Part shown: positions 1 to 6,185 of the stretch, one piece after another
Layout: each line of letters starts with the position of its first letter
How positions within the stretch are numbered: the stretch's first letter is position 1
From: CAZHOV01 sp964534315
Lineage (GTDB): Bacteria > Bacteroidota > Bacteroidia > Chitinophagales > Saprospiraceae
Reading direction: 5' to 3'
DNA length: 11,789 bases
NCBI GenBank assembly: GCA_964534315.1
Contig: CAZHOV010000179.1
Span: forward strand, 1 to 11,789
Notes under the pieces: generated by a model
The model's database searches: none
Told to the model about the DNA's origin: nothing
Seen by the model: the letters and a program-made list of their open reading frames with translations, nothing else
Program-made: the position numbers and the translations under genes

Positions 1-29
1 GAATAATTCTATCGCTTTTCAATTAACCT

Positions 30-57
30 CTATTCAGCTTTGCTGAATAGTTACTTT
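30..57 (+). terminator. Hairpin, possible terminator of an upstream gene
   Basis: A perfect 9-bp stem (30-38 pairs with 42-50) closes a TTT loop and is followed by a T-rich stretch (TTACTTTATTACTTT). This fits a weak intrinsic terminator for a gene left of the window, or a structure in the leader of the hydroxylase gene at 88. The T tract is interrupted, so the terminator reading is tentative. Confidence 0.4.
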
Positions 58-87
58 ATTACTTTCAAAAAGGAAAACACAGACACT

Positions 88-1389
88 ATGGTGCCCATTT
101 ACTTATTACTTGCTATTCCTCTATTACTGGTTTTGGTCGGTGTTGAGATGCTTGTCAACTGGGTCAAAGATAAAAAGCACTTCAGTTTGCCGGATACACT
201 TACCAATCTGAGTTGCGGAATTGGGAATCAGGGATTGAATTTATTTACCGAGGGATTGAAAATTGCCCTTTATGTAGACTTTTACGAACATTTTGCACTC
301 TTTCATTTGCCCAATACATTCTGGGCGTTCGTACTCTGCTTGCTATTATTTGATCTGGCTTTTTATTGGGAACATCGTTTGAGCCACGTGATCAATATTC
401 TTTGGGGCACGCACGTCGTTCATCATTCCAGTGAAGAATACAACCTTACGATTGCATTGCGCCGCTCCTGGATCGCCGATATCATCGTGATTGTGTTTTT
501 CTTGCCTATACCTTTGTTTGGTTTCGATCCCGTCACTTTTGGAGCTACCGTTATTGTCCATAATGTTTACCAATTTATCATTCACACCAGATCGGTCAAG
601 AAGCTTCCCTGGATCGTTGAATATATCATGCATACGCCGTCTCATCACAGGGTCCACCACGGGAAAGATCCGAAATATATCGATAAGAACTTCTCCGGAG
701 TCTTTATCATCTATGACCGTATTTTCAATACGTTTAAGGAAGAGGAAGAAGAGCCGACATATGGTATCACTACTCAACTTACTACGAATAATCCTGCGTT
801 AGTCAACATCCACTATTATCGGGATCTATTTAAAAAGGTGGGTCAGGCACGAGGCATTGGCGATAAGCTGAGGCTATTATTTGGTAAACCCGGTTGGCAT
901 CCGGAGTATATGGGTGGGTACATAGCGCCGCCAGAGGTTGACAAGCAAACGTATAAGAAGTATCTACCAAATACTCCCAAGCATTTGAATCGATACATTA
1001 CTATCCAGTTTCTGATGAATTTTGCGGCGTTGATGCTTTTTATCGTGATGAAAAAAGTAATTGAAAAGCAGGTAGGACATCCTATTCTGCCAGTTGGGTA
1101 TGAATACCTATTTTTTGCTGCAATAGCGCTTACCTCTGTTATTCCAATTTCTTTATTTGACCGCAAGAACTGGACGCGTTGGGGAGAGTATTTCCGCCAT
1201 ACGATGATCTTTGTAATCGTAAATGGGTTTGCGTATCAATATTTTTATGATTGGTACATATTGATATTCCTGGCATCAACGGCATTTTATGTGAGTATGG
1301 TGTATTGGTTTAGGAAAGTTTGGGTAAGTCGCTTTACGAATGATGGCGAAGAAGGAGAAAAGGATCAATTGGAATTGGCTAACGTTTAG
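88..1389 (+). CDS. Sterol desaturase/fatty acid hydroxylase family protein, alkylglycerol monooxygenase-like
   Basis: This is a 433-residue membrane protein of the fatty acid hydroxylase superfamily, which uses a His-coordinated di-iron centre to oxidise lipids. The His boxes are clear: HRLSH (96-100), HVVHH (109-113) and the cluster HTPSHHRVHH (182-191). The following NFSGVFIIYDRIFNTF block and the later GKPGWHPE segment resemble the alkylglycerol monooxygenase (TMEM195/AGMO) branch, and the length is close to AGMO. Hydrophobic segments lie near residues 2-22, 78-95 and 131-147, with three or four more after residue 300. I chose the ATG at 88, preceded by AAGGA about 13 bases upstream, over the TTG at 40: the TTG lies in a hairpin and would add a polar leader before the first membrane helix. 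AGMO enzymes cleave alkyl ether lipids using tetrahydrobiopterin, but substrate and cofactor here are inferred from similarity only. No lipid gene is adjacent. Family assignment is sure; the AGMO subtype is likely. Confidence 0.88.
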   Translation: MVPIYLLLAIPLLLVLVGVEMLVNWVKDKKHFSLPDTLTNLSCGIGNQGLNLFTEGLKIALYVDFYEHFALFHLPNTFWAFVLCLLLFDLAFYWEHRLSHVINILWGTHVVHHSSEEYNLTIALRRSWIADIIVIVFFLPIPLFGFDPVTFGATVIVHNVYQFIIHTRSVKKLPWIVEYIMHTPSHHRVHHGKDPKYIDKNFSGVFIIYDRIFNTFKEEEEEPTYGITTQLTTNNPALVNIHYYRDLFKKVGQARGIGDKLRLLFGKPGWHPEYMGGYIAPPEVDKQTYKKYLPNTPKHLNRYITIQFLMNFAALMLFIVMKKVIEKQVGHPILPVGYEYLFFAAIALTSVIPISLFDRKNWTRWGEYFRHTMIFVIVNGFAYQYFYDWYILIFLASTAFYVSMVYWFRKVWVSRFTNDGEEGEKDQLELANV

Positions 1390-1394
1390 ACTTT

Positions 1395-1453
1395 AAACAT
1401 GAGTCATCCCGAATTTTACAATTACAGGATGATTCATGTTTTTTACTTTTTTT
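1395..1453 (+). terminator. Intrinsic terminator of the hydroxylase gene
   Basis: A 15-bp stem pairs 1395-1409 with 1427-1441, with one G-T wobble (1403:1433) and a 17-nt loop. It is followed by two T-runs (1439-1444 and 1447-1453). It begins 6 bp after the stop codon of the hydroxylase gene. This is a classic rho-independent terminator shape, though the loop is long. Confidence 0.75.
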
Positions 1454-1513
1454 GCTTAGTTTTCAAAAGGTTAAGCGCTTTTTTGAAGCAAAAACTGACA
1501 CCTTTTGAGCTAT

Positions 1514-1572
1514 TTTTAAAAGGGGGAATACCCTGATTTTTTTTAAAAATCAGGGTATTCCCCCTTTTAAAA
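1514..1572. repeat. Perfect 28-bp palindrome (hairpin with 3-nt loop)
   Basis: Positions 1514-1541 and 1545-1572 are exact reverse complements separated by TTT. The core pairs GGGGGAATACCCTGA with its complement and is flanked by TTTTAAAA on both sides, so it could terminate transcription from either direction. A perfect 28-bp stem is longer than a terminator needs. Confidence 0.8.
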
Positions 1573-1631
1573 TCCCCAGAAAGGGCTGTAATTTTAAGCC
1601 AAAAAATAAGCTTAAGATCGCTATTTTAAGC

Positions 1632-1694
1632 AAAAAAAGCCCATGAGGTGTCTCGATCCTGCATTAAAGATAATGCGGGACGGGATGACTCATG
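1632..1694 (-). terminator. Intrinsic terminator of the oxygenase gene (minus strand)
   Basis: On the minus strand a long imperfect stem forms between 1671-1694 and 1642-1666. It contains an uninterrupted 10-bp inner part (1657-1666 with 1671-1680, one wobble, loop AAGA) and a 6-bp outer part (CATGAG with CTCATG), and is followed by T7 (A7 at 1632-1638 on the plus strand). It lies 34 bp past the stop codon of the minus-strand oxygenase gene. Confidence 0.65.
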
Positions 1695-1727
1695 TTTAAA
1701 AATTAAGTCAAAAAATATTGTTTTTTT

Positions 1728-2498
1728 TTAAGCATTCTGTTGCTGGGCAATCTTACGCTCAGAAAGTTTCTCCATATTTTTTAAGCCTTCCTGAACGAGT
1801 GGAGAATTACTGATCATATTGATCATCTTGTCATTTATTTTCTTCACAAAACCATCAAGAGGTCTTACAAAGTCGACAAATAATATGGCGCGATAGCCTT
1901 CTGTATTATTCCAAACCTCATGCTCAAAGGTGTCATCGAAAATAAGGCTTTTACCTTCATCCCAGTGGCCAAAATCCTTACCGACTCTGATCTTGATGTC
2001 ATTTTTTGGCTCGGGTACGATCAGGCCAAGATGATATCTGAGAACACCTGCATATGGGCCTCGGTGAGGAGGAATATGTTTGCCGGGCGCGAGAATGGAG
2101 AAAAAGGCCGTTTTCATACCAGGAATTTTTTCGACCAGTTTTGTCGTTTCCGGACAACGATTGATGTTATTTTGCACCTTATATCCGTAGCCATAAAGGA
2201 AAAATGTTTTCCATTTCCCTTGCTCGGCATCAATTTTCTTTTGGTCAGGAGAAACCTCCAGGAAGTTGGGGATATTTTCCCGGTCTTTCATGACTTCATC
2301 GAGTTCTTTTCTGATGACTTGCCAATTATCTTCCAGTTCTTTAGCCCAAGGAAATTGCTCAGTATCAAAGAAGGTTTTATCACCAACCAAGGAACGTTTT
2401 TTGATGAGTTGCTCCAACCCCAGGTAGGAATTTCTACCCAATACCTTATAGTGTAGTTTTATATAACCTTTCATTAAATTTTGAAAAAACTTCTTCAT
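1728..2498 (-). CDS. Aspartyl/asparaginyl beta-hydroxylase domain protein (2-oxoglutarate/Fe(II) oxygenase)
   Basis: This 256-residue protein has the Asp/Asn beta-hydroxylase fold. The signature region is HIPPHRGPYAGVLRYHLGL (141-159), followed by W179, EGKSLIFDDTFEHEVWN (181-197) and YRAILFVDFVRP (202-213). Probable iron ligands are H145 and H193, and R203 probably binds 2-oxoglutarate. The H-to-H gap of 48 and H-to-R gap of 10 match the family. G147 stands where many 2OG oxygenases carry an acidic ligand; AspH-type enzymes are known to use only two histidines, so this is not a defect. Relatives include AspH and the lipid A hydroxylase LpxO, so the substrate could be protein side chains or lipid; neither is shown by the sequence. 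The first 20 residues are basic and amphipathic with no clear signal peptide. The ATG at 2498 lies about 24 nt after a predicted transcription start. It converges with the hydroxylase gene and appears to be a single-gene unit. Confidence 0.87.
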   Translation of the reverse strand: MKKFFQNLMKGYIKLHYKVLGRNSYLGLEQLIKKRSLVGDKTFFDTEQFPWAKELEDNWQVIRKELDEVMKDRENIPNFLEVSPDQKKIDAEQGKWKTFFLYGYGYKVQNNINRCPETTKLVEKIPGMKTAFFSILAPGKHIPPHRGPYAGVLRYHLGLIVPEPKNDIKIRVGKDFGHWDEGKSLIFDDTFEHEVWNNTEGYRAILFVDFVRPLDGFVKKINDKMINMISNSPLVQEGLKNMEKLSERKIAQQQNA

Positions 2499-2528
2499 TA
2501 CAGTTCATATTTGATGAATAAATGTATG

Positions 2529-2554
2529 CAAATATACACATGAAAACCTTTCAA
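2529..2554 (-). promoter_or_regulatory. Bacteroidota-type promoter for the oxygenase gene
   Basis: On the minus strand the -7 box reads TATATTTG (plus positions 2529-2536), an exact match to TAnnTTTG. A TTG (plus 2552-2554) lies 15 bp further upstream as a -33 element; this spacing is slightly short. The predicted start near 2523 gives a leader of about 24 nt before the ATG at 2498. Confidence 0.6.
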
Positions 2555-2575
2555 GGTAATATTTTAATTAAATAG

Positions 2576-2606
2576 TTGTATCGCAAAATTGTTTTATATA
2601 CATTGT
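2576..2606 (+). promoter_or_regulatory. Weak candidate promoter for the T9SS cargo gene
   Basis: TTG at 2576-2578 is followed after 20 bp by TACATTGT (2599-2606), an imperfect match to TAnnTTTG. The spacing fits, but the -7 box lacks one conserved T. A better sequence match, TATCTTTA at 2657-2664, lies inside the signal-peptide codons and is probably chance. Confidence 0.25.
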
Positions 2607-2642
2607 CATAATTCATTCATTAAAAAAACATTTATAAAATAA

Positions 2643-3692
2643 ATTTACACGACTTTTATCTTTACTTTTTTAGCAATTACAAGTATCACCTATGGTCAGT
2701 CGGACACATTATTGTTTGAGGATTTTCAGGACACCATTCAAAATATTCTTTCTTTCCCCGACCCGGATAGCGTTGGCACCAACAACTGGGTTAACTGGGA
2801 TGAAGATGGTTTGGATGATGCCAATAATCGTCCTCCGGAGTGGTATCGCACGGATGATTTTATCTACACAGCTGATGATACCACTTTGTATCCTGCAGAT
2901 TCGAATTTTGTATTGGCTAGTTCTTCCTGGCTACAAGGGTTTGCTAATGGTAATCGTAATTTATTTATTACACCCCCGTTGGAAATTGTAGATGACCAGG
3001 CCATGCTTTATTGGGAATCGGCGCCTTTTCAGGGGCCGCGTTATATGGACGGTTATTCTGTTGTGGTTTCGACATCTGATTTTGATCCAACTTCATTTTC
3101 GGATACCCTTTTCCGTCATGCTCAAATGATTCCGCCGTTGCCTGATTCTGCTGATATTCTACCTGCAGCGCTTAATCCCGACAACTTTTTGTTCTTTCCT
3201 GCGGATGGCTACATTCATGCTGATCGATATACTATAGAACAGTACTTTACTTTTGTAGATGGAGAATCGACTTACACAGCCCTTCTTGAACCGCATTCGG
3301 TAAGCCTTGCTGATTTTGAGGGGGAGACGATCTTCATTATGTTCCTGCATGATTCGGATGACGATAATCTAATCAGTATCGATAATATCCTGGTCACAGG
3401 TAGCCTGCCTACTTCCAACCAAGACATTGCCAAGCAGCAAGTTCATTTCCAAACGTTCCCTAATCCGGTAAAGAATACCTTGATTGTAAATTACCGTTTA
3501 GAAGAAAAGGCTGAGGTACAATTAGGTATTTATAATATAGAGGGTAAGCAGGTGCGAAATGTGCTCAACGATACCAATCAACCAGGAAATTACACGGAGA
3601 ATATAAATCTTAAAGATCTGCCTTCCGGAACTTATATTGCCAGATTGGTTGTGAATGGCGAGTTGATTACTAAAAAAATTGTAAAACAATAA
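2643..3692 (+). CDS. T9SS-sorted cleaved-adhesin/choice-of-anchor type protein, start codon degenerate
   Basis: This is a secreted protein of about 349 codons, numbered from the ATT at 2643. Residues 1-19 read as a signal peptide core (YTTFIFTFLAITSITYGQ, cleavage probably before or after Q19). The body begins with LLFEDFQDT and contains NLFITPPLEI, MLYWESAPFQGP and YSVVVSTSDFD, the pattern of cleaved-adhesin/choice-of-anchor J jelly-roll domains in surface adhesins and gingipains. Residues 267-349 are a T9SS type A sorting domain (FQTFPNPVKN ... LPSGTYIARLVVNG ... KKIVKQ). There is no ATG, GTG or TTG before the TTG at 2712, and starting there would remove the signal peptide, which makes no sense for a T9SS substrate. 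Upstream codons from 2634 read ATA AAA TAA ATT, two substitutions from ATG AAA AAA ATT. Either ATT is used as a rare start, or the gene is a young pseudogene, or the sequence has errors. The cargo role is clear; the ligand is unknown. Confidence 0.75.
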   Translation: MYTTFIFTFLAITSITYGQSDTLLFEDFQDTIQNILSFPDPDSVGTNNWVNWDEDGLDDANNRPPEWYRTDDFIYTADDTTLYPADSNFVLASSSWLQGFANGNRNLFITPPLEIVDDQAMLYWESAPFQGPRYMDGYSVVVSTSDFDPTSFSDTLFRHAQMIPPLPDSADILPAALNPDNFLFFPADGYIHADRYTIEQYFTFVDGESTYTALLEPHSVSLADFEGETIFIMFLHDSDDDNLISIDNILVTGSLPTSNQDIAKQQVHFQTFPNPVKNTLIVNYRLEEKAEVQLGIYNIEGKQVRNVLNDTNQPGNYTENINLKDLPSGTYIARLVVNGELITKKIVKQ

Positions 3693-3719
3693 GCTATAAT
3701 TAAAAAAACTTTTTAAAAT

Positions 3720-3754
3720 GAGGAGTCATTCCGTACTTTCGGAATGACTCTTTT
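3720..3754 (+). terminator. Intrinsic terminator of the T9SS cargo gene
   Basis: A perfect 11-bp stem pairs 3723-3733 (GAGTCATTCCG) with 3740-3750 over a 6-nt loop, followed by TTTT. It lies 31 bp after the cargo gene stop. The stem arm differs by one base from the arm GAGTCATCCCG used in both terminators at 1392-1700. Confidence 0.8.
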
Positions 3755-3760
3755 AAATTT

Positions 3761-3768
3761 TATATTTA
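3761..3768 (+). promoter_or_regulatory. -7 box directly before the peptidase ATG (leaderless promoter)
   Basis: TATATTTA matches TAnnTTTG except for the last base. It ends 4 bp before the ATG at 3773, so transcription would start at or within a base or two of the ATG and leave no room for a ribosome binding site. TTTCGG at 3737-3742, in the preceding terminator stem, is a poor -33 match at about the right distance. Confidence 0.45.
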
Positions 3769-3772
3769 CCCT

Positions 3773-5089
3773 ATGAAAAAAACGCTAATTTTTTTGCTGT
3801 TAGTATTTGGAAATCTCTGCACCTCCTTCGCACAGGGCGGCTTTACCAATTGGGTGACTGGCGATACTGCTGATGTACAACCCGACAATTTCCTGCCGGG
3901 TATCGTGCTTGCCGGCGGCGGTGGTGATAACGATGAGGCTATGCAATGGATGCTGGAGCGGGCTGATGGCGGAGATGTCTTGGTGATAAGAGCCAGCAAT
4001 TCGGATGGCTACAACGATTATTTTTTTGATCAACTAGGGGTACAGGTCAACTCGGTAGAGACTATTCGCTTTGATAATGCTAGTGCCGCTAGTGATCCTT
4101 ATGTAGCGCAGCAAATCATGAATGCTGAGGTTTTGTTTATTGCAGGAGGGGATCAGTATGACTACTATGAATATTGGAAAGGTACGCCCATAGGAGATGC
4201 CATTAACTTTTGTATCAATGAAAAAGGGATTACGGTAGCAGGTACCAGTGCGGGTATGGCAATATTGGGAGGGGCTTATTACACCCCGGAAAACCTTGGC
4301 ACCGTTACCACAGAGGCGCTGGCCAATCCCTACCATCCCAATCTGGATATTATTGGTCATGGTGATTTTCTTAATGCTCCTTATTTGGAAAATACCATTA
4401 CCGATACGCATTTTGATAATCGCGATCGCGACGGCCGGTTTACTACCTTCCTGGCGCGATTGGCAAAAGACTATCAGGTGCGGCCCTTTGGTATTAGTTG
4501 CAACGAATATACGGCTGTTTGCATTGATGAGAACGGAAAGGGAACCGTCTTTGGTGAGTATCCGGAATATGACGATTTTGCCTATTTTATCTCCGTTTGC
4601 GAAAATGATAGTCAACCTGAAACTTGCGAAGCTGACACACCTCTTACCTGGTACACTAACGGTCTGCAATTAAATGTCTATAAAATTCCGGGGACCATTG
4701 ATGGGGTAAATTATTTTAATGTAGACGACTGGCAGGATAAGAGCGGCGGCCAATGGGAAGCCTGGAATGTGGTTGATGGCGTGTTGAGCAAAACGGAACT
4801 TGATGAAATGCCTGATTGCGTGATGACTGCCACTCAGTCCTTGAAAAAGGAACCTTCTTTTTTGGTTTTTCCAAATCCAACCTCCTCAATAGTTGAAATT
4901 AGAACACAGCAGATTGGAGAAATTCGTTCGATCATTTTATACAATAGTATTGGAACCGAATTGATCCGACAACTACCTGATTTACAAAATCCAATCCGCT
5001 TAGATTTAGGAAAATATAGCTCCGGAACATACTGGATTGAGCTCATTACGGAAAAGGGCAGTTTTACCAAAAAAGTAGTAAGGATTTAA
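3773..5089 (+). CDS. Exported cyanophycinase-like serine peptidase (S51) with T9SS sorting domain
   Basis: This 438-residue protein starts with a signal peptide (MKKTLIFLLLVFGNLCTSFAQ; cleavage around A20/Q21). Residues 42-275 are an S51/cyanophycinase domain: GIVLAGGGGDNDEAM (43-57), FIAGGDQ (122-128), a nucleophile elbow GTSAGM with S159, and DTHFDNRDRDGR with H213, which matches the D-x-H-F-x-x-R-x-R-x-G-R pattern of cyanophycinases. A linker with several cysteines follows, then a T9SS type A sorting domain (about 361-438: FLVFPNPTSS ... SSGTYWIEL ... KKVVRI). Cyanophycinases cut beta-Asp-Arg dipeptides from cyanophycin; related S51 enzymes cut other Asp or isoAsp peptides, so the exact substrate is open. 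Export and outer-membrane sorting imply action on external or surface substrate. No cyanophycin synthetase is nearby. The start is fixed by the signal peptide and adjacent promoter. It is probably co-transcribed with the peptidase lipoprotein 16 bp downstream. Confidence 0.88.
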   Translation: MKKTLIFLLLVFGNLCTSFAQGGFTNWVTGDTADVQPDNFLPGIVLAGGGGDNDEAMQWMLERADGGDVLVIRASNSDGYNDYFFDQLGVQVNSVETIRFDNASAASDPYVAQQIMNAEVLFIAGGDQYDYYEYWKGTPIGDAINFCINEKGITVAGTSAGMAILGGAYYTPENLGTVTTEALANPYHPNLDIIGHGDFLNAPYLENTITDTHFDNRDRDGRFTTFLARLAKDYQVRPFGISCNEYTAVCIDENGKGTVFGEYPEYDDFAYFISVCENDSQPETCEADTPLTWYTNGLQLNVYKIPGTIDGVNYFNVDDWQDKSGGQWEAWNVVDGVLSKTELDEMPDCVMTATQSLKKEPSFLVFPNPTSSIVEIRTQQIGEIRSIILYNSIGTELIRQLPDLQNPIRLDLGKYSSGTYWIELITEKGSFTKKVVRI

Positions 5090-5105
5090 GGTAAAAAAAA
5101 GAATA

Positions 5106-5936
5106 ATGCATAACAGAAATTGGCTAGTTATCCTCTTATTATTTGGGCTTCTGGCTTGCGGCGAAAAACCTGAAAAGAAAGGGGTTAAACAAGCTATAAA
5201 TTCTAAAAAACAAGTTGAAGAGCCCAAACAACAACCAAACGCATCTAAAGGTCTATCTATGGATTCCTCTATTACCGTAGCATACATAATGGGAAAATTT
5301 GATCCGGCACAAGATGATCGGTTTGTGGAGATCAATATCCAGTATGCTTCTCGTGAGGGAATGTTGCTGCGAGAGGAAGCGTATGAGGCTTTTAAGAGAA
5401 TGTATGAAGCAGCTAAAAATGAAGGGGTAAGTCTCAAAATTCTTTCCGCCACCCGCAACTTCGACTATCAAAAAGGCATCTGGGAGCGCAAGTGGACCGG
5501 CCAGCGCATCCTTTCTAACGGAAAAAATGCGGCCCAAGCCTATCCCGACCCAAAAGATCGCGCCTTGAAAATATTGGAATATAGTGCCATGCCGGGTATC
5601 TCTCGTCACCATTGGGGGACTGACATCGACCTCAATGCTTTTAATAACTCCTATTTTGAACGCGGCGAAGGCGCTAAAATTTACCAATGGCTCGTAGCTA
5701 ACGCCCCATCCTTTGGCTTTTGTCAGCCCTACACCCCTAAAGGACCAGATCGACCCAATGGCTATAATGAGGAAAAGTGGCACTGGTCTTATATGCCGAT
5801 TTCCCAGCCCTTGACGCGGGGTGCCAGAGAGCTTCTGAAAGACGGAATGATCAAGGGATTCAAAGGGGATGAAGTGTGTGAACCAATTGGGATGGTAGAA
5901 AATTATGTGTTGGGGATATCGGAGGACTGTCTTTAA
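5106..5936 (+). CDS. D-alanyl-D-alanine carboxypeptidase/dipeptidase, VanY family lipoprotein
   Basis: This 276-residue lipoprotein has a lipobox LLAC with C18 as the likely acylated residue, then a charged, Lys/Gln-rich linker (19-50). The catalytic domain covers about 55-235. The zinc motifs of the VanY/peptidase M15B family are complete: SRHHWGTDID (S166, H168, D175; SxHxxGxxxD) and EKWHW (E223, H226, W227; ExxHW), with SATRNFDYQKGIWERKW (114-130) in the substrate-binding part. The family hydrolyses D-Ala-D-Ala or the terminal D-Ala of muropeptides. The lipid anchor places it in the periplasm or on the outer membrane, where it would trim peptidoglycan stem peptides or scavenged ones. It starts 16 bp after the S51 peptidase stop with no terminator between them, so the two probably form one transcript. 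The ATG is preceded by an A-rich stretch without a clear Shine-Dalgarno. Function is assigned with good confidence; the physiological substrate is not known. Confidence 0.88.
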   Translation: MHNRNWLVILLLFGLLACGEKPEKKGVKQAINSKKQVEEPKQQPNASKGLSMDSSITVAYIMGKFDPAQDDRFVEINIQYASREGMLLREEAYEAFKRMYEAAKNEGVSLKILSATRNFDYQKGIWERKWTGQRILSNGKNAAQAYPDPKDRALKILEYSAMPGISRHHWGTDIDLNAFNNSYFERGEGAKIYQWLVANAPSFGFCQPYTPKGPDRPNGYNEEKWHWSYMPISQPLTRGARELLKDGMIKGFKGDEVCEPIGMVENYVLGISEDCL

Positions 5937-5970
5937 AAGCTGAATTATCCAACCCTTACGTTTAATAAAA

Positions 5971-6025
5971 CCTTACCTTATTCAATTACGTTAGTATCAA
6001 AAGTAAACGTAATTAAGTAGTAAGG
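5971..6025. terminator. Imperfect hairpin downstream of the D,D-peptidase gene
   Basis: AATTACGTT (5984-5992) pairs perfectly with 6006-6014, and CCTTAC (5971-5976) pairs with 6020-6025. Unpaired bases between the two helices form an internal loop. On the plus strand it is followed by A rather than T residues, so it is not a standard intrinsic terminator. It may still mark the 3' end of the S51/D,D-peptidase transcript. Confidence 0.35.
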
Positions 6026-6054
6026 CAAAAAAATTGGTAGAATAATTTTTTTAG

Positions 6055-6117
6055 GTTCAAATGAAAATTCCTTTATAATTTCCAAGTATTCAATTATTCA
6101 GTCAATTTCATTTGAAC
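6055..6117. repeat. Inverted repeat overlapping the 61-bp dispersed repeat
   Basis: GTTCAAATGAAA (6055-6066) is the perfect reverse complement of 6106-6117. Outside it, AATAATTT at 6041-6048 can pair with AAATTATT at 6118-6125, leaving a few unpaired bases on the left arm. The loop is 39 nt. The right arm lies in the sequence shared with the window end; the left arm lies outside it, so a matching half may exist beyond position 11789. Confidence 0.55.
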
Positions 6118-6153
6118 AAATTATTATACAAGCAATTTTGATTTGCCGCTTAG
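6093..6153 (+). repeat. 61-bp dispersed repeat, copy A (inverted relative to copy B)
   Basis: This stretch matches the reverse complement of 11729-11789 at 58 of 61 positions (differences at 6104, 6113 and 6148). It ends 32 bp before the ATG of the thioredoxin-fold gene. It contains TTGATTTG (6138-6145), one base from TAnnTTTG, with TTTG 23 bp upstream at 6111-6114. It could therefore be a duplicated promoter whose similarity stops near the transcription start. In copy B that TTTG is changed to TTCG. Confidence 0.75.
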
Positions 6154-6185
6154 TTTGTATCTATAAAAATAAAACTACCAAAAAG

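Larger units (their letters stand above)
1392..1700. repeat. 309-bp palindromic element with 20-bp perfect terminal inverted repeats
   Basis: This is the gene-free convergent region between the hydroxylase gene and the oxygenase gene. Its ends, 1392-1411 and 1681-1700, are perfect reverse complements over 20 bp (the strand reads TTTAAACATGAGTCATCCCG). Each end also forms a local hairpin with a T-run pointing inward, and a perfect 28-bp palindrome sits in the middle. There is no ORF inside. It may be a MITE-like repeat (TTTAAA at both ends could be a target duplication), or simply two convergent terminators that share sequence. A genome-wide copy count would decide. Confidence 0.55.

Noticed and set aside
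2055..2063. Missing acidic iron ligand (G147 in HRG) as a sign of a dead oxygenase
   Set aside because: AspH-type enzymes are known to bind iron with two histidines only, and both are present with R203.
1920..2456. 178-codon plus-strand ORF opposite the oxygenase gene
   Set aside because: It is antisense to a clear Asp/Asn hydroxylase with intact catalytic residues and has no recognisable motifs.
2657..2664. TATCTTTA as a promoter -7 box for the T9SS cargo gene
   Set aside because: It falls inside codons for the signal peptide; using it would only make sense with the TTG start at 2712, which yields a cargo protein without a signal peptide.
2692..2991. ATG-started 99-codon ORF at the 5' part of the T9SS cargo gene
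   Set aside because: Its ATG is in a different frame; the protein-like signal (signal peptide, adhesin domain, sorting domain) is all in the frame of 2643-3692.
4034..4669. 211-codon minus-strand ORF opposite the S51 peptidase gene
   Set aside because: It has low-complexity isoleucine-rich translation and no domain, and lies opposite the catalytic region of the peptidase.
5253..5783. 176-codon minus-strand ORF opposite the D,D-peptidase gene
   Set aside because: It is an antisense shadow of the zinc peptidase domain, with no plausible start region or motifs.
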